From contig NZ_JAMTCH010000008.1 of assembly GCF_024171735.1 (NCBI RefSeq), positions 90,893 through 154,892 on the forward strand: DNA of 64,000 nt, written 5' to 3'. Shown here in pieces: positions 7,641-16,635 of the stretch; the stretch's first letter is position 1, and every line of letters begins with the position of its first letter. A program made the translations under genes and the position numbers. This DNA is from Prauserella alba. GTDB taxonomy: Bacteria; Actinomycetota; Actinomycetes; Mycobacteriales; Pseudonocardiaceae. Under the pieces are notes generated by a model. The model searched no databases. It had not been told where the DNA came from and saw only the letters and a list, made by a program, of their open reading frames with translations.

Positions 7641-8791
7641 CGGTCACCTCCGATTCGCTGGCACCACTCGACGAGGGCACGCCATTGGCCGGCCAGGTCG
7701 TGCCCGCCGCCCCCGGCGGGATCCTTGAAGAAGAAGCCGAGCGCGCCCAACGGACCGGATTCCCCGACCTGCCGGGCGCGTGCCACCAGCCGGGCGAGGT
7801 CGAGCACCAGCGGCGCGGCGAGCGCGGAATCGCAGCCCTGCCAGGTGAACTGCATCGACATCTTCGTGCCGAGGAATCCTTCGAACGACACCATGTCCCA
7901 TGCCGTCTTCCAGTCACCGAGATCGTCGACGTAGTCGATGTGCAGCGGGCCGTCCACCGGCTCGCCCAGCATCTCGGTCAGCCCCTTGCCCTTGGACGCC
8001 GTCTTGCTCGTCGCCGTCACCGGATCGGCCAGTGCCCGACCGTCTCCCCCGCCGAGCAGGTTGTACGACGCCCAGGAGCGCACCCGGAGCGCGCGGGTCG
8101 CGAACATCGGCGCGAGCGCCGATTTGACCAGCGTCTCACCGGTCTTGCCGTCCGAACCCGCCCACGGCAGCCCCACCCGCTCGGCCAGTTGAGCCAGCGC
8201 GGGAAGCCGGGGGCCGGGGCTCGGCGTGAACGCGACGACCGGGCACCCCGCCCGCAGCGCCGCATAGGCGTAGAGCGAGCTGAGCGGCAACGGCGATTCG
8301 CCCGCCGCCAACGCCCGTTCCAGGGTGTCCAGATCGGACAGTTCGGGGGTGAGCTCGATCGGCGGTTCCGTCGTGGCGACGTCGATGACGATCACGTGGT
8401 CCAACGCGTGCGCCGCACGGAACCCGGCCAGGTCGCGGCTGACGCGCTCGATGGCGTCCCGCTGGGTCTCTTCCTCGCCGGTGACGCCGTGCCGGATGCG
8501 GGAGTCCACCTGGGTCAGCCCGTCGTGCACCGCCCGCGCGAGCTCGATGCCGAACACCCCGCCGCCGGCCAGCGCCTCGGCGCGTTTCGGCAGCGTGTCG
8601 CAGGCGACGTCGTGGCCGCCGATCAGCAGGTCGGCCACGGCGGGCGGCCGGGCGGCCGCCACCTCGGCGAGGTCGGTGACGCACCCGGTGCGCCGCGTCA
8701 GCCCCGCTGTCAGCGCGAGCGCGCCGACGGTAGCGGTGGTGGCCACCGACCCGCGCGCGCCGATGAACCACAGTCCGGTCTTCGGTGCCAT
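7637..8791 (-). CDS. inositol-3-phosphate synthase homologue, first gene of ebo operon
   Basis: A 384-residue NAD-dependent myo-inositol-1-phosphate-synthase-fold protein. The Rossmann loop is LWFIGARGSVATT. Later conserved blocks are WAGSDGKTGETLVKSALAP and SWASYNLLGGGDGRALADP, which match the SDxKTG and SYNxLGNxDG motifs of the family. This is not the short actinobacterial Ino1 type (VGVGNCA start). ATG 8791 has AGGGAGG seven bases upstream; the frame extends to 8857 without need. In cyanobacterial and Pseudomonas ebo clusters the equivalent place is taken by a sugar-phosphate cyclase (EboD); here an inositol-phosphate-type cyclase seems to fill that role. Confidence 0.85.
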   Translation of the reverse strand: MAPKTGLWFIGARGSVATTATVGALALTAGLTRRTGCVTDLAEVAAARPPAVADLLIGGHDVACDTLPKRAEALAGGGVFGIELARAVHDGLTQVDSRIRHGVTGEEETQRDAIERVSRDLAGFRAAHALDHVIVIDVATTEPPIELTPELSDLDTLERALAAGESPLPLSSLYAYAALRAGCPVVAFTPSPGPRLPALAQLAERVGLPWAGSDGKTGETLVKSALAPMFATRALRVRSWASYNLLGGGDGRALADPVTATSKTASKGKGLTEMLGEPVDGPLHIDYVDDLGDWKTAWDMVSFEGFLGTKMSMQFTWQGCDSALAAPLVLDLARLVARARQVGESGPLGALGFFFKDPAGGGGHDLAGQWRALVEWCQRIGGDR

Positions 8792-8822
8792 CCTCCGGCC
8801 TCCCTGGGGTGGTTGGGTTCTG

Positions 8823-8872
8823 GGAACGTGAGTCGTTGTGGCCGTCGCAGCGACCACAACGACTCACGTTCC
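8823..8872. repeat. long near-perfect inverted repeat (palindromic element)
   Basis: Arms of 22 bases (GGAACGTGAGTCGTTGTGG... at 8823-8844 and its complement at 8851-8872) differ at one base and flank a six-base TCGCAG loop. It lies between the stop of the PQQ-type dehydrogenase gene and the start of the ebo operon, both minus strand. It could terminate the upstream transcript, but the low-GC arm sequence is unlike the GC-rich hairpins elsewhere in the window, suggesting a dispersed REP/MITE-like palindrome. Confidence 0.7.
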
Positions 8873-8890
8873 GCCAGGAGCGGTGCGCGC

Positions 8891-11011
8891 TTACTCCGCC
8901 GGTTCGAGCACGACCTCGTCACTGCCGGTCAGCGACGGCAGACCGTCGGCGCCCGGGTCGCTGTAGGTCGCGTTGAACACGCCGTGCAACTCGTCGTGCT
9001 CAGGGTCGTGACCCTCCGGCTGGCTGGTCTCGATCGAGCCGGAGCAACCGGACGCGGTTGTCTGCGGATGGCCGTGATCGTCGTGGCCGAGGATGTAGGT
9101 CACCTCGACCTGCGAGCAGTCCACCGGCTGGTCGTCGGTCACGCTGACCTCGTACTCGACGACGTCGCCGAAGGAGAACTGCTGCCCGTCGACCGGCGTG
9201 CCGAACTCCACCACCGGCTCCTGGTTGCCGACCACGATCTCCACTTCGGCGACGCCGGTCTTGCCCCGGTGCTTGCCACCGACGTCGGTCACCTGCAACG
9301 AGGCGTTGTAGACCCCGTTCTCGGTGTAGGTGTGCGTCGGGTTCGGCTCCCGCGAGTCGACCTCGCCGTCGGCGTCGAAGTCCCAGGCGTAGCGCAGCCG
9401 GTCGCCGTCGGCGTCCTCGGTGCCGTCGCTGGAGAACGACACCGTCAGCGGCACCTGCCCGTTGTCGACGTCGGCCGTGGCCGCCGCCTCCGGGCTGTGG
9501 TTGCCGTTCGGTCCGATGTAGTCGATCCGCGACAGCGCCGCCCCCGGGAGTTCTCCGAAGTAGCCCTTGCCGTACTCGAGCATGTAGAGCGCACCGTTCG
9601 GGCCGAACTCCATCGCCATCGGTCCGGACAGCGGGATGGACGGCGTCACGTCCTCCATGCCGCTCACCGCGCCGGAGTCGTCGAGGTGGAATCCCTTGAG
9701 GTAGTCGCGGGTCCACTCGAAGAACAGCGGCATGCCGTCGTAGTGCTTCGGCCAGCCGACCGGCGCGCGGCCACGGCGGTTCTTGTGGTCGAAGTCGTAC
9801 GCGGGACCGGCCATCGGCCCGATGCCGCCGGTGCCGAGCTCGGGGAACTGCGACGACTGCTCGTAGTCGTACCAGACCTGCGGCTGCTCCACCGGCGGGA
9901 GCTCCGTGAGCCCGGTGTTGTGTGGCGACTCGTTCACCGGCGCCGCGCAGTCGAAGGCGTCGCCGGACTCGCCGGTGGCGAAGTCGTAGTCCACATAGGG
10001 CAGCTCGGCGGTGGCGCAGTACGGCCAGCCGTAGTTGCCAGGCTCGGTCGCGACGAACCACTTGCCGGTCCCTGCGGGGCCGCGGTCCGGGTCGGCGGTG
10101 GCCGCATCCGGCGAGTAGTCGCCGACGTAGAGCGCGTCCGTCCGGGGATCGACGTCGATGCGGAACGGGTTCCGCAGCCCCATCAGGTAGATCTCCGGAC
10201 GCGTCTTCGGTGTGCCCTGCTCGAAGAGGTTGCCGTCCGGGACGGTGTACGAGCCGCCCGCGCCGACATCGATCCGCAACACCTTGCCGCGCAGGTCGTT
10301 GGTGTTGGCCGAGCTGCGCTGCGCGTCGTAGGCCGGGTTGCGGCCGTCCCGCTCGTCGAGCGGCGCGTAGCCGTCCGAGGAGAACGGGTTGCTGTCGTCG
10401 CCGGTGGCGAGGTAGAGGTTTCCGTCGCTGTCGAACGCGATGTCGCCGCCGACATGACAGCAGATACCCCGATCGACAGGGACGTCGAGGATCTGCTGCT
10501 CGCTCGACAGGTCCAGGGTGTCGCCGTTGAGCTGGAACCTCGACAGCTTGATCACGCCCTCGAACGGGGCGAAGTCCTCCGGTGCCCCGAACTCGGGCGC
10601 ATCGCCTTCATTGACGTCCGGTGTGGACGGATCGTCAACCGGGGTGTCCATCGGCGGCGAGTAGTAGAGGTAGACCCAGCGGTTCGTCGTGCCGTTGAAG
10701 CCGGGGTCGATGGCGATGCTCTGCAGCCCCTCCTCGTCGTGTTCGTAGACGTCGACGTCGGCGGCGACGATGTTGCGGCCGGTGTCCGGGTTGTGCATCC
10801 GCACCTCGCCCGGCCGCGTGGTGTGCAGCACTCTGCCGTCCGGCAGCACGGCGAGATCCATCGGCTCGCCCGGGGTGTCGTCGAGGACGACCTTCTGGAA
10901 CTCCGAGTCCGGCGGCGGCGGTGGAGCTTCCTCCGCCGTGGACAGTCCTGGCGCTGTCAGTAACGCGGTTGTCACGGCGGTCACGACCGCCGCGACGAGA
11001 GTTTTGCGCAT
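8891..11011 (-). CDS. secreted PQQ-type sugar dehydrogenase with PKD domain
   Basis: A 706-residue exported protein. Residues 1-28 are a Sec signal peptide (MRKTLVAAVVTAVTTALLTA). Residues about 35-470 are a six-bladed GSDH-type propeller with DLAVLPDGRVLHTTRPGEV, GICCHVGGDIAFDSDGNLY, NDLRGKVLRIDVG and GLRNPFRIDVDP blocks. Residues about 485-570 are a PKD domain (PLTVSFSSDG, LRYAWDFDADGE, THTYTENGVY). A C-terminal domain of unknown type follows, containing CSQVEVTYILGHDDHGHP with paired Cys. ATG 11011 follows GAGGAGA. It is the last gene of the sugar operon and probably oxidises or binds a sugar outside the cell; PQQ dependence is inferred from the family. Confidence 0.8.
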   Translation of the reverse strand: MRKTLVAAVVTAVTTALLTAPGLSTAEEAPPPPPDSEFQKVVLDDTPGEPMDLAVLPDGRVLHTTRPGEVRMHNPDTGRNIVAADVDVYEHDEEGLQSIAIDPGFNGTTNRWVYLYYSPPMDTPVDDPSTPDVNEGDAPEFGAPEDFAPFEGVIKLSRFQLNGDTLDLSSEQQILDVPVDRGICCHVGGDIAFDSDGNLYLATGDDSNPFSSDGYAPLDERDGRNPAYDAQRSSANTNDLRGKVLRIDVGAGGSYTVPDGNLFEQGTPKTRPEIYLMGLRNPFRIDVDPRTDALYVGDYSPDAATADPDRGPAGTGKWFVATEPGNYGWPYCATAELPYVDYDFATGESGDAFDCAAPVNESPHNTGLTELPPVEQPQVWYDYEQSSQFPELGTGGIGPMAGPAYDFDHKNRRGRAPVGWPKHYDGMPLFFEWTRDYLKGFHLDDSGAVSGMEDVTPSIPLSGPMAMEFGPNGALYMLEYGKGYFGELPGAALSRIDYIGPNGNHSPEAAATADVDNGQVPLTVSFSSDGTEDADGDRLRYAWDFDADGEVDSREPNPTHTYTENGVYNASLQVTDVGGKHRGKTGVAEVEIVVGNQEPVVEFGTPVDGQQFSFGDVVEYEVSVTDDQPVDCSQVEVTYILGHDDHGHPQTTASGCSGSIETSQPEGHDPEHDELHGVFNATYSDPGADGLPSLTGSDEVVLEPAE

Positions 11012-11121
11012 GACGAACTCTCCTCGGATAGGTGGAGACCAGACGCGCGGCTGAGGTGACCGCACGCCACTGGGATCGGATCGGCGCCGGTGACGACCGG
11101 CCGATCAACGGAAAAGGGGAA

Positions 11122-12081
11122 TCAGAAGCGCAGGTTGCGCAGGTAGGAGTAGCCGACCTCGGAGGTCCGGGGGACGCTCACGTCCGGGGTGTCGTTCTCG
11201 ACGATGTACTCCCGCACGGAGTGCGCGCGGAAAATGCGGGCGAAGTCGATGTGGCCGGTGCCCAGGTCGGCCATGTCGCCGTCGTGGGCGTGCCGGTCCT
11301 TGACGTGGTACTGCAGCACCTGCTGCGGCGCCGCCCGCATCGTGTCGATGGCGAAGCCTTCGGGGTCGCGCGCCCCGTCGCCGCTCTCGATGCCGCCGCG
11401 GACCACCCAGTAGATGTCGATCTCGAGGTGCACGAGCTTCGGGTCCAGTTCGGACGTCAGCACCTGCCACGGCGTGACGCCGCCACCGAGGTCGATCGTG
11501 AACTCGTGCGCATGGTTGTGGTAGCCGTAGTGCAGGCCGGCCGACCGGGCCACGTCGGCCTCGTGGTTCATCCGCTCGGCCCACCGCTGCCAGTCGGCCT
11601 TGTCGGACGAGTTCAGGTAGGGCACCACCATGTACGACTGGCCGAGCGTGAGCGCGTTGTCGATCTTGGTGTGCAGGGCCTGCTCACTGTCGCTGATGCC
11701 GTCGTGGCCGGACGTCGCCGAGACGCCGATGCTGTCGTAGAACGCGCGCAGCTCCCGCGCGGTGCGGCCGAAGTAGCCGAGCGCCTGCTCCACCTTCGGG
11801 TAACCGGTGTCGGCCAGCATCCGCAACGTCGCGTCGAAGCCCGGCTCACCCTGCAGGGCGGAACGCACGGTATACAGCTGCATGCTGATCAACCCCGGCG
11901 GCACCCGATGCCGGCCGGTGCCCTTGACGGTGGCCTGCGCCGCGGGTGCGGCGACGCCGGCGGCGAGCAGGCCGGCACCGACCGCACCGCCGAGTGCGGT
12001 CCGCAACGCACCTCGTCTGCTGAGGCCGCGCTCACCGAGCGCGCGGCGGACCGCGCTCTCACCATCGAATCCGTAACACAT
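11122..12081 (-). CDS. Tat-exported sugar phosphate isomerase/epimerase-like TIM barrel
   Basis: A 319-residue xylose-isomerase-like TIM barrel with a Tat signal: LSRRGALRTALGGAVGAG near residues 20-37, followed by an AQA cleavage-like site around 49. Barrel motifs include ISMQLYTVRSAL, LHYGYHNHAHEF (His ligands), LVHLEIDIYWVVRGG (Glu/Asp ligands) and YHVKDRHAHDG. Export of this fold is unusual because its intracellular relatives work on phosphorylated sugars. It lies between a cytoplasmic relative (12169-13170) and the secreted PQQ-type dehydrogenase, so it probably acts on an oxidised extracellular sugar. ATG 12081 with AAAAGGAGGG just upstream. Confidence 0.8.
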   Translation of the reverse strand: MCYGFDGESAVRRALGERGLSRRGALRTALGGAVGAGLLAAGVAAPAAQATVKGTGRHRVPPGLISMQLYTVRSALQGEPGFDATLRMLADTGYPKVEQALGYFGRTARELRAFYDSIGVSATSGHDGISDSEQALHTKIDNALTLGQSYMVVPYLNSSDKADWQRWAERMNHEADVARSAGLHYGYHNHAHEFTIDLGGGVTPWQVLTSELDPKLVHLEIDIYWVVRGGIESGDGARDPEGFAIDTMRAAPQQVLQYHVKDRHAHDGDMADLGTGHIDFARIFRAHSVREYIVENDTPDVSVPRTSEVGYSYLRNLRF

Positions 12082-12168
12082 GAACCCTCCTTTTCCGTAC
12101 TACTTCGTTGGAGACGTCAGGATTGGGTGCAGCCGCACGCGAGGCGAGGCGCGCGGCGGTGTCGAGGT

Positions 12169-13170
12169 TCAGGAACTGAACGCCGCGTCGAACGCGGCGT
12201 CCGGCGGGTCGAACAGCTGCTCGCGCACGTAGCGCAGCGACTCGGGAGCGCCCCGCAGCCGGTCCATGCCCGCGTCCTCCCACTCGATCGAGATCGGACC
12301 GTCGTAGCCGATGGAGTTCAGCACGCGGAAACACGCCTCCCACGGCACGTCGCCGCGTCCGGTGGACACGAAATCCCAGCCACGCCGGGGATCCCCCCAC
12401 GGCAGGTGCGAGCCGAGCCTGCCGTTGCGGCCGTTTCCGGTGTTGCGCTTGGTGTCCTTGCAGTCGACGTGGAAGATCCGGTCCGCGAAGTCGACGAGGA
12501 ACCCGGCGGGGTCGATGTCCTGCCACACCATGTGGCTCGGATCCCAGTTCAGGCCGAACGACTCCCGGCGCCCGATCGCGTCGAGGGTGGCCACGGTGGA
12601 CCAGTAGTCGTAGGCGATCTCCGACGGGTGCACCTCGAGCGCGAACCGCACGCCCTCTGCCTCGAAGACGTCCATGATCGGGTTCCACCGGTCGGCGAAG
12701 TCCTGATATCCGGCCTCGATCAGCTCGGCGGGTACCGGCGGGAACATCGCCACGTACTTCCAGCTCGCCGAACCCGTGAAGCCGACGACGGTGTTCACGC
12801 CGAGCCGGGCGGCGACCCGCGCGGTGTGTTTCATCTCCTCGGCCGCACGTTGCCGGATTCCCTCCGGCTCGCCGTCGCCCCAGATCCGCTCGGGCAGGAT
12901 CGCCTTGTGGCGCGCGTCGATCGGGTCGTCGCAGACCGCCTGTCCCTTGAGGTGGTTGGAGATCGCCCACACGCCGAGCCCGTACTTGTCCAGGATGTCC
13001 AACCTGGACCGGAGATACGACTCGTCCTCCACCGCGCGCCAGACGTCGAGATGATCACCCCAGCAGGCGATCTCCAGTCCGTCGTAGCCCCACTCCGAGG
13101 CCAGCTTCGCGACCTCCTCGAACGGCAGGTCCGCCCACTGCCCGGTGAACAGAGTGACCGGTCGTGCCAT
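12169..13170 (-). CDS. cytoplasmic sugar phosphate isomerase/epimerase
   Basis: A 333-residue TIM barrel of the xylose-isomerase-like superfamily, starting [33 protein letters not shown] is the first metal-site strand; [37 protein letters not shown] and [11 protein letters not shown] provide the Glu, Asp, His and Glu ligands. The start is ATG 13170, sharing a base with the TGA of the dehydrogenase gene; a GTG one codon earlier is possible. It is paired with the Gfo/Idh/MocA dehydrogenase, a common catabolic couple for oxidised sugars and inositols. Confidence 0.85.
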   Translation of the reverse strand: MARPVTLFTGQWADLPFEEVAKLASEWGYDGLEIACWGDHLDVWRAVEDESYLRSRLDILDKYGLGVWAISNHLKGQAVCDDPIDARHKAILPERIWGDGEPEGIRQRAAEEMKHTARVAARLGVNTVVGFTGSASWKYVAMFPPVPAELIEAGYQDFADRWNPIMDVFEAEGVRFALEVHPSEIAYDYWSTVATLDAIGRRESFGLNWDPSHMVWQDIDPAGFLVDFADRIFHVDCKDTKRNTGNGRNGRLGSHLPWGDPRRGWDFVSTGRGDVPWEACFRVLNSIGYDGPISIEWEDAGMDRLRGAPESLRYVREQLFDPPDAAFDAAFSS

Positions 13171-14357
13171 CACGCCACCTCTCTCGTCGTGCCTGCTGCC
13201 TTCGATTCATCCACGGCGACCCACTGACTGCCGGCCGCCGCACTGGCCTGTACCGCGGCGACCACCCGCTGTACCCGCAGCCCGTCGGCGAACGACGGCT
13301 CGGGGTCGGTGCCGTCCGCGATGGCGGTGAGCAGATCGGCGGCCTGGTGCGAGAAGCCGTGTTCGTAGCCGAGCAGGTGGCCGGGCGGCCACCACGCACC
13401 CAGGTACGGGTGCGTCGGCTCGGTGACGAGGATCCGGGTGAAGCCCTGCGTCTCCGCCGGCGCCGAGGCGTCGTAGAACCACAGGGTGTTCATGTCCTCG
13501 AAGTCGAACGCGAGGCTGCCCTCGGTCCCGTTCAGCTCGATGCGAATGGCGTTCTTGCGGCCTGCGGCGTAGCGGGTGGCCTCGAAGGTGGCCATCGCGC
13601 CGCCGCTGAACCGGCCGAGGAACACCGCCACATCGTCCACGGTGACCTGCCCGGTGCCGTCCCCGTCGGGTCGCGGGCGTTCGGTGACGAAGGTGTCCAG
13701 CGCGGCGCTGACCCCGGTGATGTGCTCATCGGTGAGGAACTGGGTCAGGTCGATCACGTGAGCGCCGATGTCACCGAGCGCGCCGGAGCCCGCCCTGGTG
13801 GCGTCGAGCCGCCAGGAGTACGGCGCGGCCGGGTCGGTGAGCCAGTCCTGCAGGTACTGCGCCCTGACGTGGCGCAGCGCGCCGATCCGGCCGTCGCGCA
13901 CGAGTTTTCTGGCAAGCGCGAGTGCGGGAACGCGCCGGTACGTGAATCCGACCATCGCCCGGACGCCCTCGGCGTGGGCCTGTTCGGCGGCCTTGGCCAT
14001 CTGCTCGGCTTCGTCGACCGAGTTGGCGAGCGGCTTCTCGCAGAGCACGTGCTTGCCCGCCGCGAGCGCGGCGATCGCGATCTCGGCGTGCGTGTCACCG
14101 GGGGTGCAGATGTCGACGAGGCCGACATCCTCCCTCGCGATCAGTGCGCGCCAATCGGTTTCCACGCTCTGCCAGTCGAACCGGCGGGCCATCTCCTCGG
14201 CCTTGGCGCGGTCGCGCCCGCCGAGCGCGACCAGCCGTGGTTCGAGCTTCGGGTCGAAGAAGCTCTTGGCGCCCCGCCACCCCTGGGAATGCGCCATCCC
14301 CATGAAGGCGTAGCCGATCATGCCGATCCCGATCGGTGCGCTGTCCGCGTGCGTCAT
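13170..14357 (-). CDS. Gfo/Idh/MocA family NAD(P)-dependent oxidoreductase
   Basis: A 395-residue dehydrogenase. The N-terminal Rossmann domain begins [36 protein letters not shown] and the family hallmark CEKPLA (EKP at 107-109) follow. The C-terminal alpha/beta substrate domain carries [13 protein letters not shown], in which Asp and His are the usual catalytic residues. It is coupled to the downstream isomerase by a TGATG overlap and preceded by the ABC importer genes, so it probably oxidises the imported sugar or polyol. The exact substrate cannot be read from the sequence. Confidence 0.9.
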   Translation of the reverse strand: MTHADSAPIGIGMIGYAFMGMAHSQGWRGAKSFFDPKLEPRLVALGGRDRAKAEEMARRFDWQSVETDWRALIAREDVGLVDICTPGDTHAEIAIAALAAGKHVLCEKPLANSVDEAEQMAKAAEQAHAEGVRAMVGFTYRRVPALALARKLVRDGRIGALRHVRAQYLQDWLTDPAAPYSWRLDATRAGSGALGDIGAHVIDLTQFLTDEHITGVSAALDTFVTERPRPDGDGTGQVTVDDVAVFLGRFSGGAMATFEATRYAAGRKNAIRIELNGTEGSLAFDFEDMNTLWFYDASAPAETQGFTRILVTEPTHPYLGAWWPPGHLLGYEHGFSHQAADLLTAIADGTDPEPSFADGLRVQRVVAAVQASAAAGSQWVAVDESKAAGTTREVA

Positions 14358-14395
14358 CAGCCCTCCCTGGGGCGGTTCGTGGGTGTGGTGCGATC

Positions 14396-15439
14396 TCAGG
14401 ACTCGAACCCGAGCGGGAGGTACTCCTCGACGTTCTCCTTCGTGACGACGGGCGCGTTCAGCACGATCCGGCGCGGCACCTCGTGCTGCACCAGGTCGGA
14501 CATGCCCTTGTCCTGGGCGAGCAGCCGCGCGAGGCGGACACCGTCGGCGGCCTGTGTCGGCGGGTAGAGCACGGTGGCTTCCATCTCGCCCTGCTGGATC
14601 CAGCGCATCGCGTTCTTCGAGCCGGCACCACCGATGAAGAAGAACTCGTCACGGCTGGCGTTGTCGAACGCGGCCTTGACACCCACGCCCTGGTCGTCGT
14701 CGTGGTTCCAGATGATGTCGATCTCCGGCACGGCCTGCAGCAGGTTGGATGCCGCCTGCTCACCGGACTGCACGGTGAAATCCGCCGCGACCCGGTGGTC
14801 GACGTTCTGGTCGCACTCCTTCAGTGCGTCCTTGAACCCGGCGGAGCGGTCCTGGGTCAGTGGCAGCGAGTCGGTGCCCGCGATCTCGGTCACGACCGCG
14901 TCGCCGCCGAGGTCGTTCTCCTTGACCAGGTTGCAGGCGTAGGTGCCGGCCGAGACGCCCATGCCGTAGTTGTCACCGAGGATCGTGGTGCGGGCGGCGA
15001 ACTCACTGGAGAACTCGCGGTCGACGTTGACGACCGGGATGCCCGCGTCCATCGCCTGCGTGGCGACCTTGGTCAGCGCCGCGCCGTCCGTCGGCAGCAG
15101 CACGATCGCGTCGACGCCGTCGTTGATGAACGTCTCGATGTGGCTGATCTGCACGCTCGGGTCGTCGGTGCCTTCCGCGACCCGGAGCGTGACGTCCTCG
15201 TACTTCTTGCCCTCGGCGACGGCGGTCGAGTTGATCGCACCCAGCCAGCCGTGGTCCGCCTCCGGGCCGGAGAATCCGATGACGACTTCCTTGCCGGGGT
15301 CGTCGTTCGAGCTGACCGCCCTCGGATCGGTGTTGGTCTCCTGCGACGCCGGTTCGTTGCTCGTACAGGCGGTGGAGAGCAGGGCGAGCGCCGCGACGGC
15401 GCCGGTGGCACGAAGGAGTCTGCTGCTGCGGTGCGGCAT
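14396..15439 (-). CDS. sugar ABC transporter substrate-binding lipoprotein
   Basis: A 347-residue periplasmic-binding protein of the ribose/galactose (LacI-like) class. Residues 1-25 form a lipoprotein signal with lipobox LSTAC (Cys25). VVIGFSGPEADHGWLGAIN, GVDAIVLLPTDG, GIPVVNVDREF and EIDIIWNHDDDQGVG are the conserved strands of the two lobes. It lies 55 bases downstream of the permease in the same operon, with its ATPase two genes upstream. It probably gives the importer its substrate specificity. Confidence 0.9.
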   Translation of the reverse strand: MPHRSSRLLRATGAVAALALLSTACTSNEPASQETNTDPRAVSSNDDPGKEVVIGFSGPEADHGWLGAINSTAVAEGKKYEDVTLRVAEGTDDPSVQISHIETFINDGVDAIVLLPTDGAALTKVATQAMDAGIPVVNVDREFSSEFAARTTILGDNYGMGVSAGTYACNLVKENDLGGDAVVTEIAGTDSLPLTQDRSAGFKDALKECDQNVDHRVAADFTVQSGEQAASNLLQAVPEIDIIWNHDDDQGVGVKAAFDNASRDEFFFIGGAGSKNAMRWIQQGEMEATVLYPPTQAADGVRLARLLAQDKGMSDLVQHEVPRRIVLNAPVVTKENVEEYLPLGFES

Positions 15440-15494
15440 GGTTCTCTCCTCGGGAGTGGGTTCCGGTTGGGTTTCGCGTAGGGAGTCGCGCGGT

Positions 15495-16535
15495 TCACGG
15501 CGGGGAGCCGTTGCGGGCCGCGACGCGCTGTTGGAGCAGCACCGCGACGACGATGATCACGCCCTTCGCGACGGCCTGGGTGGACGTGTCGAGGTTGTTG
15601 AGCGTGAAGACGTTGGTGAGCGTGGTGAAGATCAGCACACCGAAGACGGTGCCGACGATGGTGCCGCGACCACCGGACAGCAGCGTCCCGCCGATGACGA
15701 CGGCCGCGATGGCGTCGAGCTCCATGAGCATGCCGTGCGTCGACGTGCCCGCCGTGGTGCGCGCCAGCAGCATCACCGCCGCGAGTCCACAGGCGACACC
15801 GACGAGGACGTACAGCAGCGTGGTGTGGCGCTTGACGTTGATGCCCGCCAGCCGCGCGGCCTCCGGGTTGCCGCCGACGGCGAGGGTCCGGCGGCCGAAG
15901 GTGGTGCGGTTGAGCAGAATCCAGCCCGCGACGGCGACCACCGCGAAGATGATGACGAGCACCGGGATGCCGAACACCCTGCCGCCGATGACGTCGACGA
16001 AGTCGCTGACCGTGACGACCTGCGTGCGCTTCTGCGCGATGATCTCCGCGAGACCGCGCGCCCCGGCCATCATCGCCAGCGTCACGATGAACGCGGCCAT
16101 CCTGCCGTAGGCGATGAGTATCCCGTTCACGAGGCCGCAGCCCCCACCGACCAGCAACGCCGTGGTGACCATGACGATCCAGTGGGTGTCCTCGGCGAGC
16201 GTCTGCGTGGCGAGGGTCGACGCCCACACCGACGACAGCGCCACGATCGCACCGACCGACAGGTCGATACCGCCGCCGGTGATCACGAACGTCATACCGA
16301 CGCTCACCACGCCGATCACCGACGCGAGACGCAGGATCGTCATCATGTTGTCGAAGCTGACGAACCGATCGCCCGCGGTGATCACACCGACGATGCACAG
16401 CAGCAGCAGCGCAAACACCAGACCCAGGTTGCGCCCGGCAGGACCGGAGAACATCGCGGTGACCCGGCTCAACGGCCCTTCGGTGTGCCCGCCGGGCGTG
16501 CCGGCGCCGGTTCTCTCGTCGGACGCGGTCGTCAT
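15495..16535 (-). CDS. sugar ABC transporter permease (RbsC type)
   Basis: A 346-residue permease with about nine or ten membrane helices. VGMTFVITGGGIDLSVGAIVAL and NGILIAYGRMAAFIVTLAMM are signature stretches of the ribose/xylose/galactose permease family, and AVGGNPEAARLAGINV is the cytoplasmic loop that contacts the ATPase. ATG 16535 has GAGGGAGGG upstream and is preferred to a GTG at 16553. It presumably works as a dimer with the RbsA-like ATPase at 16636-18174. Confidence 0.9.
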   Translation of the reverse strand: MTTASDERTGAGTPGGHTEGPLSRVTAMFSGPAGRNLGLVFALLLLCIVGVITAGDRFVSFDNMMTILRLASVIGVVSVGMTFVITGGGIDLSVGAIVALSSVWASTLATQTLAEDTHWIVMVTTALLVGGGCGLVNGILIAYGRMAAFIVTLAMMAGARGLAEIIAQKRTQVVTVSDFVDVIGGRVFGIPVLVIIFAVVAVAGWILLNRTTFGRRTLAVGGNPEAARLAGINVKRHTTLLYVLVGVACGLAAVMLLARTTAGTSTHGMLMELDAIAAVVIGGTLLSGGRGTIVGTVFGVLIFTTLTNVFTLNNLDTSTQAVAKGVIIVVAVLLQQRVAARNGSPP

Positions 16536-16575
16536 GCCGCCCTCCCTCGCCACGTGCGTTGCACCGGCAACTCGG

Positions 16576-16597
16576 CCCCGGGCAATTCGGCCCGGGG
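16576..16597. promoter_or_regulatory. intra-operon hairpin between ATPase and permease genes
   Basis: CCCCGGGC (16576-16583) pairs with GCCCGGGG (16590-16597) around an AATTCG loop. It sits in the 100-base gap after the ATPase stop and before the permease start. Such a stem could be a partial terminator or an RNA-stability element setting the ratio of ATPase to permease and binding protein. Confidence 0.45.
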
Positions 16598-16635
16598 CGG
16601 CATGGCGCCCGACGATTCGGACCTGTGAACCGTCC

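Noticed and set aside
8823..8872. CRISPR-like repeat
   Set aside because: It is a single inverted repeat without spacers, direct repeats or cas genes.
7685..10963. A very long plus-strand open frame opposite the ebo and dehydrogenase genes
   Set aside because: It has Arg/Val/Asp/His-rich composition without any domain and crosses several clear genes and intergenic signals on the other strand. Long antisense frames are expected at this GC content.
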